NCBI GenBank assembly: GCA_018623155.1
Contig: JAAZVZ010000003.1
Coordinates: forward strand, 1 to 59,372
From: Glaciecola sp.
GTDB lineage: Bacteria; Pseudomonadota; Gammaproteobacteria; Enterobacterales; Alteromonadaceae
Reading direction: 5' to 3'
DNA length: 59,372 nt
A program made the translations under genes and the position numbers. Shown here in pieces: positions 36,807 to 46,671 of this stretch; the stretch's first letter is position 1; each line of letters starts with the position of its first letter. Under the pieces are notes generated by a model. It saw only the letters and a program-made list of their open reading frames with translations. It was not told the origin of the DNA and ran no database searches.

Positions 36807-36834
36807 ATTTTAACTGAATCGGTATGGATTTCAA
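36807..36834 (-). promoter_or_regulatory. Predicted promoter of the M23 peptidase-secA-mutT run
   Basis: Minus strand TTGAAA, 16 bp, TAAAAT, 31 bp before the M23 start. The boxes match the sigma-70 consensus well and lie in the 71-bp gap after lpxC. Confidence 0.65.
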
Positions 36835-36847
36835 GCAGACGTTTGTG

Positions 36848-37762
36848 CTAAATAGTTGCTAGCACCGGATTGATATATTGAATAGGGGCATCACTTGCTT
36901 CATAAGTGACAAACTCCCATGCAGATTGATCGTGAATGACCGCGTTCAGAAGTTTATTATTTAGGCCGTGGCCTGTTTTGTAAGCCCTAAGCTCGCCAAT
37001 GATACTGTATCCACCGAGGTACAAGTCACCCACTGCGTCTAAGATTTTATGCTTTAAAAACTCATCGCTATAGCGTAAGCCTTCTGGATTAAGTACGCGG
37101 TATTCATCTAGGGCGACCGCATTATTCATGCTTCCACCTAAAGCCAAATCCATCGCATTCATTGTCTCGAGATCGCGCATAAAACCAAATGTTCTGGCTC
37201 TGGAAACATGGTCTATATATGAATCAGAACTAAAATCTAACTCCATATGTTGACGAGTCTGACTGATAACGGGATGGTCAAAATCAATGCGAAAATCAAC
37301 TTTAAAACCATTGTATGGACGCAATTCAGCCCACTTATCATCTTCTTCCACACGAACGGGTTTCAATAAACGCAAAAACTGTTTCGGCGCATTGAGTTCT
37401 TCAATACCTGCAGATTGTAGAAGAAAGATGAAAGGACTTGCACTGCCGTCCATAATGGGTAATTCATGGCTGTTTACTTCAACGATAATATTGTCAATAC
37501 CAAGGCCAGCAAGAGCAGAAACAAGGTGTTCAACAGTATGAATGGCAACGCCGTCTGCATTGCTAACACATGTACATAGCACTGTGTCTTTAACAGCATC
37601 GGCACGTGCTGGGATGTCAACGTGCGGAGTCAAATCAATACGACGGAAAATGATGCCCGTATTAGCAGGTGCTGGACGCAGGGTCATAGTGACCTTGTTG
37701 CCCTTGTGCAAGCCAATACCGGTTTCTTGTACCGCGTATTTGATTGTGCGTTGTTTAATCAT
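36848..37762 (-). CDS. lpxC: UDP-3-O-acyl-N-acetylglucosamine deacetylase LpxC
   Basis: Committed step of lipid A synthesis, 304 residues. Zinc ligands are in [10 protein letters not shown] and in the [14 protein letters not shown] segment; the start [20 protein letters not shown] is typical. It lies downstream of ftsZ at the end of the dcw cluster with its own promoter. Its proteolytic control by FtsH is known in E. coli; the C-terminus here (…NPVLATI) differs from the E. coli degron, so this cannot be assumed. Confidence 0.97.
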   Translation of the reverse strand: MIKQRTIKYAVQETGIGLHKGNKVTMTLRPAPANTGIIFRRIDLTPHVDIPARADAVKDTVLCTCVSNADGVAIHTVEHLVSALAGLGIDNIIVEVNSHELPIMDGSASPFIFLLQSAGIEELNAPKQFLRLLKPVRVEEDDKWAELRPYNGFKVDFRIDFDHPVISQTRQHMELDFSSDSYIDHVSRARTFGFMRDLETMNAMDLALGGSMNNAVALDEYRVLNPEGLRYSDEFLKHKILDAVGDLYLGGYSIIGELRAYKTGHGLNNKLLNAVIHDQSAWEFVTYEASDAPIQYINPVLATI

Positions 37763-37787
37763 AGTGAACCCTTAAAACTGGGCGCGT

Positions 37788-37816
37788 ATTATATGGTCGT
37801 ACCAGTCAACAGTCAA
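37788..37816 (-). promoter_or_regulatory. Strong lpxC promoter
   Basis: Minus strand TTGACT, 17 bp, TATAAT: a perfect -10 and a near-perfect -35, 26 bp before the lpxC start. A second TTGACT lies 7 bp after the first but is at the wrong distance to the -10 box. Confidence 0.85.
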
Positions 37817-37829
37817 TCGTTTCAGCAGA

Positions 37830-38942
37830 TTAATCTGCTTGACGACGCAAAAATGCTGGAATATCTAAATATTCCTCGGCATCTTTTTCAGGAGCAACTT
37901 CAGGAGCTGGCGCCGCCGGAGCTGCACCTGCAACAACAGATTTTGTAACCTGTGGTGTCGTTGGAACAACTGAAATATCTGGTTTTTCTGTACCAATACC
38001 GGTAGCAACGACCGTCACGCGTACTTCATCAGTCATTTCCATATCAATCACGGTGCCGACAACCACTGTTGCGTTTTCTGAAGCGAAGGCTTTCACAGCA
38101 TTACCAACCGTTTCATACTCATCAATTGCAAAGTCAGGGCCTGCAGTAATATTAACTAAAATGCCTTTCGCACCAGTTAAATCGATGTCTTCGAGTAATG
38201 GACAAGCAATCGCTTGGCTTGCAGCTTCTTCCGCACGATCTTCACCGGATGCAGAACCTGTTCCCATCATTGCCGTACCCATCTCTGACATGACGGTTTT
38301 CACGTCTGCAAAGTCGACGTTGACCAAACCTTCAGTAGTAATTAACTCAGCAATGCCTCTTACCGAACCTAAGAGTACATCATTAGCCGCCTCAAATGCC
38401 TTAAGTAAAGGCGTTCCTTTACCCAATACTTTCAGTAACTTTTCGTTGGGAATTGTGATCAATGAATCAACGTGTTTTGCCAATTCATCAATGCCCTGTG
38501 AAGCATAGCCATTACGTTTTTTACCTTCAAATGGGAACGGGCGAGTGACTACCGCAACACTTAATATTCCCATTTCGCGAGCTATTTTAGCAACTTCTGG
38601 TGCAGCACCTGTTCCAGTACCACCTCCCATGCCAGCAGTGATGAATACCATATCTGCGCCATCGATTGCTTGGCGAAGTGTTTCGCGATCTTCATGCGCC
38701 GCTTCACGACCAATATTTGGATCCGCGCCTGCACCTAACCCCTTAGTTACTGCATTACCAATTTGCAAAATAGTATCTGCGTTCGCTTTTTTTAGGACCT
38801 GAGCATCTGTATTTACTGCGATGAACTCAACGCCACCAATTTTATTTTTGACCATATGTTCAACGGCGTTACCGCCACCGCCACCTACGCCAATGACTTT
38901 AATCACCGCTTCGGTACTGTCGTCTTCAATTAATTCAAACAT
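37830..38942 (-). CDS. ftsZ: Cell division GTPase FtsZ
   Basis: Tubulin-like GTPase of 370 residues that forms the division ring. GTP-binding [12 protein letters not shown] and the N-terminal [14 protein letters not shown] are intact. After an Ala/Pro-rich linker (about 318-350) the C-terminal peptide [15 protein letters not shown], which binds FtsA, ZipA and ZapD, is complete. The ATG at 38942 (MFELIEDD) has GGAGAGC upstream; a further upstream in-frame start at 38957 is unlikely. It follows ftsA by 45 bp. Confidence 0.98.
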   Translation of the reverse strand: MFELIEDDSTEAVIKVIGVGGGGGNAVEHMVKNKIGGVEFIAVNTDAQVLKKANADTILQIGNAVTKGLGAGADPNIGREAAHEDRETLRQAIDGADMVFITAGMGGGTGTGAAPEVAKIAREMGILSVAVVTRPFPFEGKKRNGYASQGIDELAKHVDSLITIPNEKLLKVLGKGTPLLKAFEAANDVLLGSVRGIAELITTEGLVNVDFADVKTVMSEMGTAMMGTGSASGEDRAEEAASQAIACPLLEDIDLTGAKGILVNITAGPDFAIDEYETVGNAVKAFASENATVVVGTVIDMEMTDEVRVTVVATGIGTEKPDISVVPTTPQVTKSVVAGAAPAAPAPEVAPEKDAEEYLDIPAFLRRQAD

Positions 38943-38987
38943 ATTTCTGCTCTCCAATATATTTTCACTATTATATATGATTAATTT

Positions 38988-40217
38988 TTAAAATTCGCCT
39001 TTAAACCAAGCTTTTATTCTCTGAAAAAATCCTTCTTCAGTATTTTTAAGTGGTGTTGTATTTTCAATGGATTCCAGTTTTCCATAATGCAACAAACCAA
39101 TCACTTGAGCATAAGTTGGGTCATTAACATAATCCGTCAATCCCTTGATATGCATCGGTTTACCAACACGTACCGGCAAATTAAAAATACTCTCTGCTAA
39201 TTCTAGTGCGCCAGGCATTTTACTGGTACCTCCTGTCAATACCACACCCGCTGCAACCTGTTCGACTAAACCACTGTCTTTAATATGTTCATACACTAGC
39301 TCTAAAATCTCATGAAACCGAGGCTCAATCACTTCGGCTAGAGTATGTCGAGACATACTGCGATCCTCACGACCTCCAACACTCGGTACATTAATCGTTT
39401 CTTCCATACTGACCAAATCCTTCAATGCACATGCTTGAGAGATTTTGATTTGCTCAGCATGGTTCAGTGGGGTCCGGAATATTTTGGCAATATCATTAGT
39501 TATTTGGTTTCCACCAATTGGAATAACCGCTGAATATCTGACACATGCATCGGCATAAATAGTAATATCAACTGTTCCTGCTCCGATATCAACGAGACAC
39601 ACCCCTAATTCTTTTTCATCTTCAGTAAGTACAGCATGGCTTGATGCTAACGCCGAAAAAACCGTACTATCAATTTGTATCCCACAGCGGTCAGTGCATT
39701 TAATAAAATTCTTAGCCATATCATCTGCGCATGTGATGATGTGCACATTTGCTTCCATCCTTACACCTGACATACCTAAAGGATTTTTTACATTTTCTTG
39801 TACATCAATACTGTATTCTTGTGGTAGAACATGCAATATACGGCGATCTGCTGAGATAGGCACTGAACGCGCGGCATGAATGACATTGACGATATCATCT
39901 TGCGTCACTTCATTATGATTAATTGGTACCATCCCGTGTTCATTCTGACAGCCAATATGTCTCCCTGATATTCCTAAAATAGCAGAAGACACGCGGCAAT
40001 CAGCCATCAATTCCATCTGTTCAATGGCTCGCTTCAGTGCATCAGAAACGAGGTTTAGGTCATTAACGCCACCCTTATCCATGCCTTTTACAATATGATT
40101 ACCAACACCCAGTACATTGATCTCGCCATCATCTAATAGCTCACCTAACACGGCTTTAATACTATGCGTACCAATATCTAAGCCAACGAGCAAACCGGAA
40201 GTCTCAACTTTTGCCAT
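38988..40217 (-). CDS. ftsA: Cell division protein FtsA
   Basis: Actin-like membrane tether of FtsZ, 409 residues. LVGLDIGTHSIKAVLGE (phosphate 1), VDIGAGTVDITIYADA (phosphate 2) and GVVLTGGTSKMPG (adenosine) are in order, and the C-terminal amphipathic helix GFFQRIKAWFKGEF that binds the membrane is complete. It is 29 bp after ftsQ in the dcw cluster. Confidence 0.97.
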   Translation of the reverse strand: MAKVETSGLLVGLDIGTHSIKAVLGELLDDGEINVLGVGNHIVKGMDKGGVNDLNLVSDALKRAIEQMELMADCRVSSAILGISGRHIGCQNEHGMVPINHNEVTQDDIVNVIHAARSVPISADRRILHVLPQEYSIDVQENVKNPLGMSGVRMEANVHIITCADDMAKNFIKCTDRCGIQIDSTVFSALASSHAVLTEDEKELGVCLVDIGAGTVDITIYADACVRYSAVIPIGGNQITNDIAKIFRTPLNHAEQIKISQACALKDLVSMEETINVPSVGGREDRSMSRHTLAEVIEPRFHEILELVYEHIKDSGLVEQVAAGVVLTGGTSKMPGALELAESIFNLPVRVGKPMHIKGLTDYVNDPTYAQVIGLLHYGKLESIENTTPLKNTEEGFFQRIKAWFKGEF

Positions 40218-40246
40218 GTTTACATTTATCCTGTTTTTATTTTTTC

Positions 40247-40981
40247 TTACACCGACGTTGTCTCTTCGACAAAACGTACTGCTGCCCCTGTGTCGTATCG
40301 CAGGTCAACGTACTCTATCTGCTTATTTTGTTCTAATAACAAAGGGTACAAATTCACAAAACGTTGTACTCGTTCAATAAAATCTTGTCGCCCCAAATTT
40401 ATTTTGATGCCATTTTTTAGCTCAACTTGCCATGCAAAACGTTCAGTCAACAACAGACTCTCTATTACTAGTTCATGCTGTACCAGTAGACTAGACATTG
40501 CATTTAATCCTGTGAGTGCTGTTTGTTCAGCGCCATTGGGACCAAACATACTTGGCAATTGCTCCAGTTGTAAATTACCGCTAAATGCAGTGCCTTGGGC
40601 ATTGAGCAATTGATCGCCATTCCAATTAGCGACCGGAACCTGTTCAACAACAAATACCTGAAGCGTATCCGGCCATTTTTTTCGAACCGATGCCTGATAG
40701 ACCCATGGTTGCTCAAGTAAACTCTCATATATAGTATTCACATCTTGCGCAAAAAAACTGCCATCATGCGTTTGTCGAATAAACTCAGCTAAGGTGTCAT
40801 GACTTACATACTGAGTTTTACCTAATATCTGGATATACTTTACTGGTACTTTCTGTGCATCCAGCATCCAACTTCGCAAACTGATACCGGCTGCAGCAAT
40901 GCATAGCAATACAATCGCTAAAAAAACGAAACTCACCCAGCGTTCATAGCTAATCGACGAGTTTTGTCCAGGGCTGCTCAT
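40247..40981 (-). CDS. ftsQ: Cell division protein FtsQ
   Basis: Bitopic divisome protein of 244 residues: a short cytoplasmic N-terminus, one membrane segment (about 16-33), a POTRA domain starting VKYIQILGKTQYVSHDTLAEFI, and a beta domain ending near YVDLRYDTGAAVRF. It links FtsL/FtsB to the ring in the known divisome. It overlaps ddl by one base. In the usual cluster murC and ddlB precede it; here only ddl does. Confidence 0.93.
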   Translation of the reverse strand: MSSPGQNSSISYERWVSFVFLAIVLLCIAAAGISLRSWMLDAQKVPVKYIQILGKTQYVSHDTLAEFIRQTHDGSFFAQDVNTIYESLLEQPWVYQASVRKKWPDTLQVFVVEQVPVANWNGDQLLNAQGTAFSGNLQLEQLPSMFGPNGAEQTALTGLNAMSSLLVQHELVIESLLLTERFAWQVELKNGIKINLGRQDFIERVQRFVNLYPLLLEQNKQIEYVDLRYDTGAAVRFVEETTSV

Positions 40982-41883
40982 TACCGCACCGTTTGTATGA
41001 TTTTGAGTACTAAATTCGCAAAATCAATACCCGCTTGTTGCGCGGCTTTTGGTACCAAGCTTTTGGTCGTCATTCCCGGTACTGTGTTGACTTCTAGTAA
41101 CATAAATTTACCTGATTCATCTCGCATCACATCCACTCTTCCCCACCCTGAAGCGGAGACGCTGTGAAAAGCTTCTAAACATAGTTCAGCTAATTGCTGC
41201 TCTTCATCATCCGATAAGCCACTTGGACAAAAATACTCAGTGGTATTATCTTGATATTTGGCAGCGTAATCGTAAAACACATGGGGAGTAACCATCCGTA
41301 TACTCGGTAAGGCAACTTCATCCAAAATAGCGACTGTGTATTCTTGCCCTGTCACGTATGCTTCGAGTAACACTTCATCATCCAACGCTAATGCTGAATT
41401 TACTGCATCAATTAATGCCTCACTACTGTCAACTTTTGCCATACCAATACTGGAACCCTCTCGACTGGGCTTCACCATAATATGTTGGGCAAATTCAGCG
41501 ACGATATTGGCTGCCTCATTTTCCTTTAACGGTGCGTTGACTCGCAAAAATCTCGGCGTCGGTAATTGCCTTGCAACCCAGATTTCTTTGGTGTGGATCT
41601 TATCCATTGCCAGTGCCGACCCAAGCACCCCCGAACCAGTATAAGGGATCCCTAAACATTCGAGTGCACCTTGAATAGTGCCATCCTCTCCGCCTCTACC
41701 ATGCAACATAATAAACGCAAGATCGATATTCATTGCTTGTAACTCAGCCAAAGCTTGCTCAGCCGGATCAAACTCGAGGTGTTCAATATTTAATTTGGTT
41801 AACGCCTCACACACTGCGCGGCCTGAAGCTAACGACACGTCTCTTTCTGCAGACTTACCACCCATTAAAACGGCTACTCTCAT
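40981..41883 (-). CDS. ddl: D-alanine-D-alanine ligase
   Basis: ATP-grasp ligase of 300 residues making D-Ala-D-Ala for MurF. It shows the N-terminal LMGGKSAERDVSL, HGRGGEDGTIQG, VKPSREGSSIGM, and the metal-binding LLEVNTVPGMT segment. It lies where murC-ddlB is expected. It overlaps murG by 4 bp (ATGA), so murG is fused to it by translational coupling with no room for murC. Confidence 0.96.
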   Translation of the reverse strand: MRVAVLMGGKSAERDVSLASGRAVCEALTKLNIEHLEFDPAEQALAELQAMNIDLAFIMLHGRGGEDGTIQGALECLGIPYTGSGVLGSALAMDKIHTKEIWVARQLPTPRFLRVNAPLKENEAANIVAEFAQHIMVKPSREGSSIGMAKVDSSEALIDAVNSALALDDEVLLEAYVTGQEYTVAILDEVALPSIRMVTPHVFYDYAAKYQDNTTEYFCPSGLSDDEEQQLAELCLEAFHSVSASGWGRVDVMRDESGKFMLLEVNTVPGMTTKSLVPKAAQQAGIDFANLVLKIIQTVR

Positions 41884-42911
41884 GCGGCTACTTCCTCTAA
41901 AACACGACAGATATTGTCGACAGAATTCGGTGTGGCAAACATTTTTGCCTTGTGTCCCATTTGCACTATTTGCTCAGGTTCACTCAATAAATTTTGCAGT
42001 ACCATACTTAACTCATTGATATTGCATTGAGCCAATGTATGACTTGCCCCATCGTCGGTTAAGCTTTGCGCGTTGCGCGATTGATGGTCATCCACAGCAT
42101 GGGGATAAGGCACAAAAATCGCTACCCTACCGGCTGCAGCCACCTCTGCCACGGTCAATGCACCAGCACGACAAATGACAATATCATGTTCAGCAAATGC
42201 TGATGCCATATCATCAATAAATTCACACACTGTAACGTTTGCCATTTCACCGTATGCTTTGGTTACAGCGTCAACCGCATTTTTACCGGTTTGATGCGTG
42301 ACACGTCCAACTGGTAAGTGTTGTAAAATGACTGGGACTTCTCGATTGAGTACCTGTGCACCGAGACTGCCACCGACAATAAGAATATTTTTTTGCAATG
42401 GCATCTGTAATGCTGGGATGTGCCAAAAGGCTTCTCGAACAGGATTACCAACATAACGGTATTTTGCTGAATCAAAGTCAAACCCCGTTAGAGTATATTT
42501 AGCTATCCGACTCAACCATCGATTCGTCATGCCAAAGATCGCATTTTGTTCGTGTAATACCAAAGGTATCCCTTGCATGACTCCTGCAACCCCGCCTGGA
42601 CCACTGGCATAACCGCCCATACCTAACATAGCGTCAGGTTTGGTTTTGTGTATGATTCGCCAAGCTTGCCATACCGCACGTAACAACATCAAAGGAGCTA
42701 GACAAAGTCGCCACACTCCGTTACCTCTTAGGCCTTTAACATCCAAAGAGTAAAACGGAATATTGTGTTTAGGGACAATGTTCGATTCCATGCGATCGGC
42801 AGTCCCTAACCATGTGATCTCCCAACCTTTTTGGGCTAACGCTTGAGCAACTGCCAAAGCAGGAAAAATATGTCCACCCGTGCCACCAGCCATGATCAAT
42901 AATTTAGGCAT
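41880..42911 (-). CDS. murG: UDP-GlcNAc:lipid I transferase MurG
   Basis: Converts lipid I to lipid II on the inner face of the membrane; 343 residues of GT-B fold. It has MAGGTGGHIFPALAVA near the start, HEQNAIFGMTNRWL in the middle, and the second-lobe GGSLGAQVLN and CRAGALTVAEVAAAG UDP-GlcNAc motifs. It overlaps ftsW by 8 bp and ddl by 4 bp. Confidence 0.97.
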   Translation of the reverse strand: MPKLLIMAGGTGGHIFPALAVAQALAQKGWEITWLGTADRMESNIVPKHNIPFYSLDVKGLRGNGVWRLCLAPLMLLRAVWQAWRIIHKTKPDAMLGMGGYASGPGGVAGVMQGIPLVLHEQNAIFGMTNRWLSRIAKYTLTGFDFDSAKYRYVGNPVREAFWHIPALQMPLQKNILIVGGSLGAQVLNREVPVILQHLPVGRVTHQTGKNAVDAVTKAYGEMANVTVCEFIDDMASAFAEHDIVICRAGALTVAEVAAAGRVAIFVPYPHAVDDHQSRNAQSLTDDGASHTLAQCNINELSMVLQNLLSEPEQIVQMGHKAKMFATPNSVDNICRVLEEVAA

Positions 42912-44127
42912 CGCTCACCTCATCTTTTTTAGGCATGTTTTCTTTTGGCTGTTTTTGTTTAGATTTTTGTTGTTTGGCACGATACGTTGAACGATATTCA
43001 AAATCGATTCTGACCAACAGCGCGACAGCGATTGCCATGATTATTAAACTGGAACCTCCATAACTTACCAATGGTAATGTTAATCCTTTGGTTGGGAGCA
43101 TTCCAGCACTAGCACCGACATTGACCAGTGTTTGAAAGCTAAACCAAATGCCGATCGCATAAGCAAGATAGCCATGATACGGCAGTTGAGTTTGTAAGCA
43201 TTTATTCCCAAGACGCATCGCTTTAAAGACCAGGATGAAAATTAACAGCAGTAACGTCATAACGCCTACATAGCCCAGTTCTTCCGCAAGTATGGCTACG
43301 ATAAAGTCAGTATGTGCTTCAGGTAAAAAACTCAATTTTTGTAAGCTATTCCCTAAACCTTGCCCAAACCAGTCACCTCGGCCATAAGCCATGAGTGATT
43401 GGGTCAGCTGGTATCCTGAGCCAAATGGATCTGCCCATGGATCCAGAAAGGCCTCAATTCGGCGCATTCGATATTCTTTAGAAATAATCATTAATATGAT
43501 GAAAACTAACCCTGAACATACTAAAAAGACGAAGTTGATGACTTTGGCACCACCCAAAAACATGACTGCAAATGTCGTCACAAATAAGACAATTATCGTC
43601 CCTAAATCGGGTTGCAAACCTAACAAAAATGCCAGAATACATAACATCACCACTGGTTTTACTATGCCTCTCCAGGTTTCTTGAATTTGCTCATTTCGTC
43701 TGACCAGGTAACTTGCAAAAAACGCAAAGAAAAACAGTTTTGCCGGCTCTGCTGCTTGGATGTTAATGGGACCAATCCGGATCCAGCGGGTCGCACCATT
43801 GACATTATGGCCAATAAACAATACCGCAACTAACAAGGCCAACGCTGCGAATAATAATAACGCACTGTGTTTATGCCATTGGGCAACAGGAATCGTTAAT
43901 GTGATCATTCCTGCTATGATGGCTAGCGTGGCAAACACTAAATGGCGAATGATAAAAAAGTAGGGGTTATTATATTTTGCGATACCTTCCGGCATAGAAG
44001 CTGAGGCAACAATCACTATGCCCAAAAACATCAAGATAGCAGCCACAAGCAAAATCCCACGGTCATACTCAACCGCAGGTTGCTTATCGTATTGCTCTTG
44101 AAACATTTGGCGCAAACTTAGTTGCAT
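42904..44127 (-). CDS. ftsW: Peptidoglycan polymerase FtsW
   Basis: SEDS-family septal glycosyltransferase, 407 residues with about ten membrane segments. The conserved FLPEAHTDFIVAILAEELGY and GLTLPLVSYGGSS segments hold the functional core. A lysine/glutamine-rich cytoplasmic tail ends the protein. It starts 34 bp after the mraY stop; murD, which normally lies between them, is absent. It works with FtsI. Confidence 0.96.
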   Translation of the reverse strand: MQLSLRQMFQEQYDKQPAVEYDRGILLVAAILMFLGIVIVASASMPEGIAKYNNPYFFIIRHLVFATLAIIAGMITLTIPVAQWHKHSALLLFAALALLVAVLFIGHNVNGATRWIRIGPINIQAAEPAKLFFFAFFASYLVRRNEQIQETWRGIVKPVVMLCILAFLLGLQPDLGTIIVLFVTTFAVMFLGGAKVINFVFLVCSGLVFIILMIISKEYRMRRIEAFLDPWADPFGSGYQLTQSLMAYGRGDWFGQGLGNSLQKLSFLPEAHTDFIVAILAEELGYVGVMTLLLLIFILVFKAMRLGNKCLQTQLPYHGYLAYAIGIWFSFQTLVNVGASAGMLPTKGLTLPLVSYGGSSLIIMAIAVALLVRIDFEYRSTYRAKQQKSKQKQPKENMPKKDEVSDA

Positions 44128-44161
44128 TTTTTCCTCAGTATTACATTGTATATTTTATTTT

Positions 44162-45244
44162 CTAGCGTAATTTTAGTGTTGCCAAACCAACCAATACTAA
44201 AATTAACGAAATAATCCAAAACCTGACAATCACCTTTGGTTCAGGCCAACCTTTTAATTCATAATGATGATGAATCGGTGCCATACGGAATACTCTTTTG
44301 CCGCGAAGTTTGAAAGAACCGACTTGAATGATCACAGACAAGGTTTCAATAACAAAAATGCCACCCATTATGACTAGTACAATTTCTTGTCTAACAAGCA
44401 CCGCGATAATACCCAGTGTGCCGCCTAATGCGAGTGAACCCACATCACCCATGAATACCGATGCAGGGTAAGCGTTAAACCATAAAAACCCTAATCCCGC
44501 ACCAAAAATCGCCGCACATATAATGACTAACTCACTCGCCTGCGGAATATAAGGGAGGTGTAGATACTGTGAAAAATTAACGTTACCAGTGGCATAAGCC
44601 ATAATTGCAAGTGCTCCGGCAACCAATATAGTAGGTACAATAGCCAAGCCATCTAACCCATCGGTTAAATTGACGGCATTACTACTACCTACCACAGTAA
44701 AATAGACCAATACAATAAACATCAGACCCAGTTGTGGCATGACATCTTTGAAAAACGGCACCACTAATGCGGTTTGTTCTGGTGCTGTGGTATTGGCGTA
44801 TAAATAAATTGCTACTGCAAGTGCAATGATGGTTTGCCAAAAATATTTCCATCTTGCGATGAGTCCTTTGGGATCTTTGCGAACCACTTTACGGTAATCA
44901 TCCACAAAACCTACCATGCCATACCCGAGTAAAATCGTCAGTGTTACCCACACATATTCATTTGTTAAATCGGCCCATAACAACACACTCACACATATCG
45001 TTGCCAATATCAGGACGCCCCCCATAGTTGGCGTACCCATTTTTTGGAGATGCGTTTCAGGGCCGTCGTCACGCACAGTCTGGCCGATTTGGAGACGCTG
45101 CAAAGCCTTAATCATGCTCGGACCAATTAGGATTGAGGCTATGAGAGCGGTAAGCGCAGCGAGAATAGAACGCAACGTCAGGTAATTCAGTACACTAAAC
45201 CCGACATCTAACTGCATCAACCACTCACTTAACCATATCAGCAT
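44162..45244 (-). CDS. mraY: Phospho-N-acetylmuramoyl-pentapeptide transferase MraY
   Basis: Makes lipid I by moving phospho-MurNAc-pentapeptide onto undecaprenyl phosphate; 360 residues with ten membrane segments. Motifs are [18 protein letters not shown] near the first loop, GFVDDYRK (Asp pair), [13 protein letters not shown] (Mg ligand), [10 protein letters not shown] and the C-terminal [15 protein letters not shown]. It overlaps murF by 7 bp. The substrate it uses must come from MurC, D and E proteins not encoded in this cluster. Confidence 0.97.
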   Translation of the reverse strand: MLIWLSEWLMQLDVGFSVLNYLTLRSILAALTALIASILIGPSMIKALQRLQIGQTVRDDGPETHLQKMGTPTMGGVLILATICVSVLLWADLTNEYVWVTLTILLGYGMVGFVDDYRKVVRKDPKGLIARWKYFWQTIIALAVAIYLYANTTAPEQTALVVPFFKDVMPQLGLMFIVLVYFTVVGSSNAVNLTDGLDGLAIVPTILVAGALAIMAYATGNVNFSQYLHLPYIPQASELVIICAAIFGAGLGFLWFNAYPASVFMGDVGSLALGGTLGIIAVLVRQEIVLVIMGGIFVIETLSVIIQVGSFKLRGKRVFRMAPIHHHYELKGWPEPKVIVRFWIISLILVLVGLATLKLR

Positions 45245-46665
45245 GCGATTGCTCCAAACCGCCTAGTCAACTTTCCCACTGGGGAATCCTCCATGGCTTT
45301 AACAACTCTCTCCATTCCGGAAGAACGAGAGCCTTTAACTAAGATCGTTATATCTTCATCTGAATGCATTACGGTTTGATAAAGCGCATCAACCAATTCA
45401 TCAATATCACTAAAGTGGAGACCTTGTTCTGCAAACACCGTACTAGCAGATTGGCTTAATACGCCAAGTGTGAACAAATAATCAATACCACTTTCTTTTG
45501 CATATTGCCCAACTTGCTCGTGATATTGACGCGATTTATCACCTAATTCGGCCATATCTCCTAACACTAATATGCGCAATCCCTGATAGGCAGATAACAA
45601 ATCAATCGCAGCATTAACTGAAGCAACATTGGCATTATATGAGTCATCTATCAATCGGACTTGTTCGGATAATTGTTTTACTGCAAGTCGTCCACCTACA
45701 TTGGTCATTTTTGCAAGCCCGTCGCGTATGTTTTCTAAACTTGCTCCGACGTTAATTGCAAGTGCCGCTGCCAGTAAGGCATTACCCACATTATGCAAAC
45801 CAGGTTGTGTGAGTTGTATATTCATCTCACCGATAGGGGTGTGCATAATAAAGTGCGCACAGCCATCAAATGCTAAACCAACTTGCGATGCTGTGTAATC
45901 ACCGCCTTCACCAGGCGCATCTTTAATGGAGAAAGAGTAGTTCAATTCGTTATCTAACTTACCTTTCCAAAAGTCATAAAATTGATCGTCTCTGTTGAGT
46001 AGTGCCACGCCATCTTTTTCCAATCCTTTAAAGATTTCGCCTTTTGCTCGTGCCACACCAAACACACTTCCAAAACCCTCTAGATGTGAGGCTGCCGCAT
46101 TCACAATAGTTGCGACATCAGGCTTTACCAAGTTAGTGGTGTAAGCAATCTCACCCATGTGATTGGCCCCCATCTCAATGACGGCAAACTCATGGTGCTC
46201 CTCAAGGCGCAACAATGTTAAAGGAACGCCAATATGGTTATTAAAATTACCATTGGTAGATAGAACTGAACCACATTCTTGCAAGATTGCAGTGGTCATT
46301 TCTTTCACTGTTGTTTTCCCACTGCTTCCAGTAATACCAATCGTTTTTGGGGAGACTTTGCGCTTGACTAGCGCACCAAATTGTCCAAGTGCAATATTAG
46401 TATCGTCTACTAGTAGTTGAGGAATACCTGCATTAGTGGGTTCACTTGCGATGACTGCAACGGCACCTTTTTGACGTGCTTCATTCACAAAGGCATGTCC
46501 ATTAAAATTTGGACCAACCAAGGCAATAAAACAATCTCCCGGTTGGATTGTGCGTGTATCCGTACTCACTCCAGAAATGACAATATCCTCTAAGCTTTCA
46601 GAATGATCTGAATACACTTTGGCAGATATACAATTTATGACTTCGGCTATTTTGACATTAACCAT
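45238..46665 (-). CDS. murF: UDP-MurNAc-tripeptide--D-Ala-D-Ala ligase MurF
   Basis: Last cytoplasmic Mur ligase, 475 residues, with N-terminal, central and C-terminal Mur domains. The P-loop is [13 protein letters not shown], and the MurF-specific [15 protein letters not shown] and [10 protein letters not shown] segments rule out MurE, MurD or MurC. It starts 6 bp after the ftsI stop (ATG 46665; a GTG one codon upstream is possible), so murE, normally between them, is missing. It is the only Mur ligase gene in the window. Confidence 0.96.
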   Translation of the reverse strand: MVNVKIAEVINCISAKVYSDHSESLEDIVISGVSTDTRTIQPGDCFIALVGPNFNGHAFVNEARQKGAVAVIASEPTNAGIPQLLVDDTNIALGQFGALVKRKVSPKTIGITGSSGKTTVKEMTTAILQECGSVLSTNGNFNNHIGVPLTLLRLEEHHEFAVIEMGANHMGEIAYTTNLVKPDVATIVNAAASHLEGFGSVFGVARAKGEIFKGLEKDGVALLNRDDQFYDFWKGKLDNELNYSFSIKDAPGEGGDYTASQVGLAFDGCAHFIMHTPIGEMNIQLTQPGLHNVGNALLAAALAINVGASLENIRDGLAKMTNVGGRLAVKQLSEQVRLIDDSYNANVASVNAAIDLLSAYQGLRILVLGDMAELGDKSRQYHEQVGQYAKESGIDYLFTLGVLSQSASTVFAEQGLHFSDIDELVDALYQTVMHSDEDITILVKGSRSSGMERVVKAMEDSPVGKLTRRFGAIAC

Positions 46666-46671
46666 CACTCT

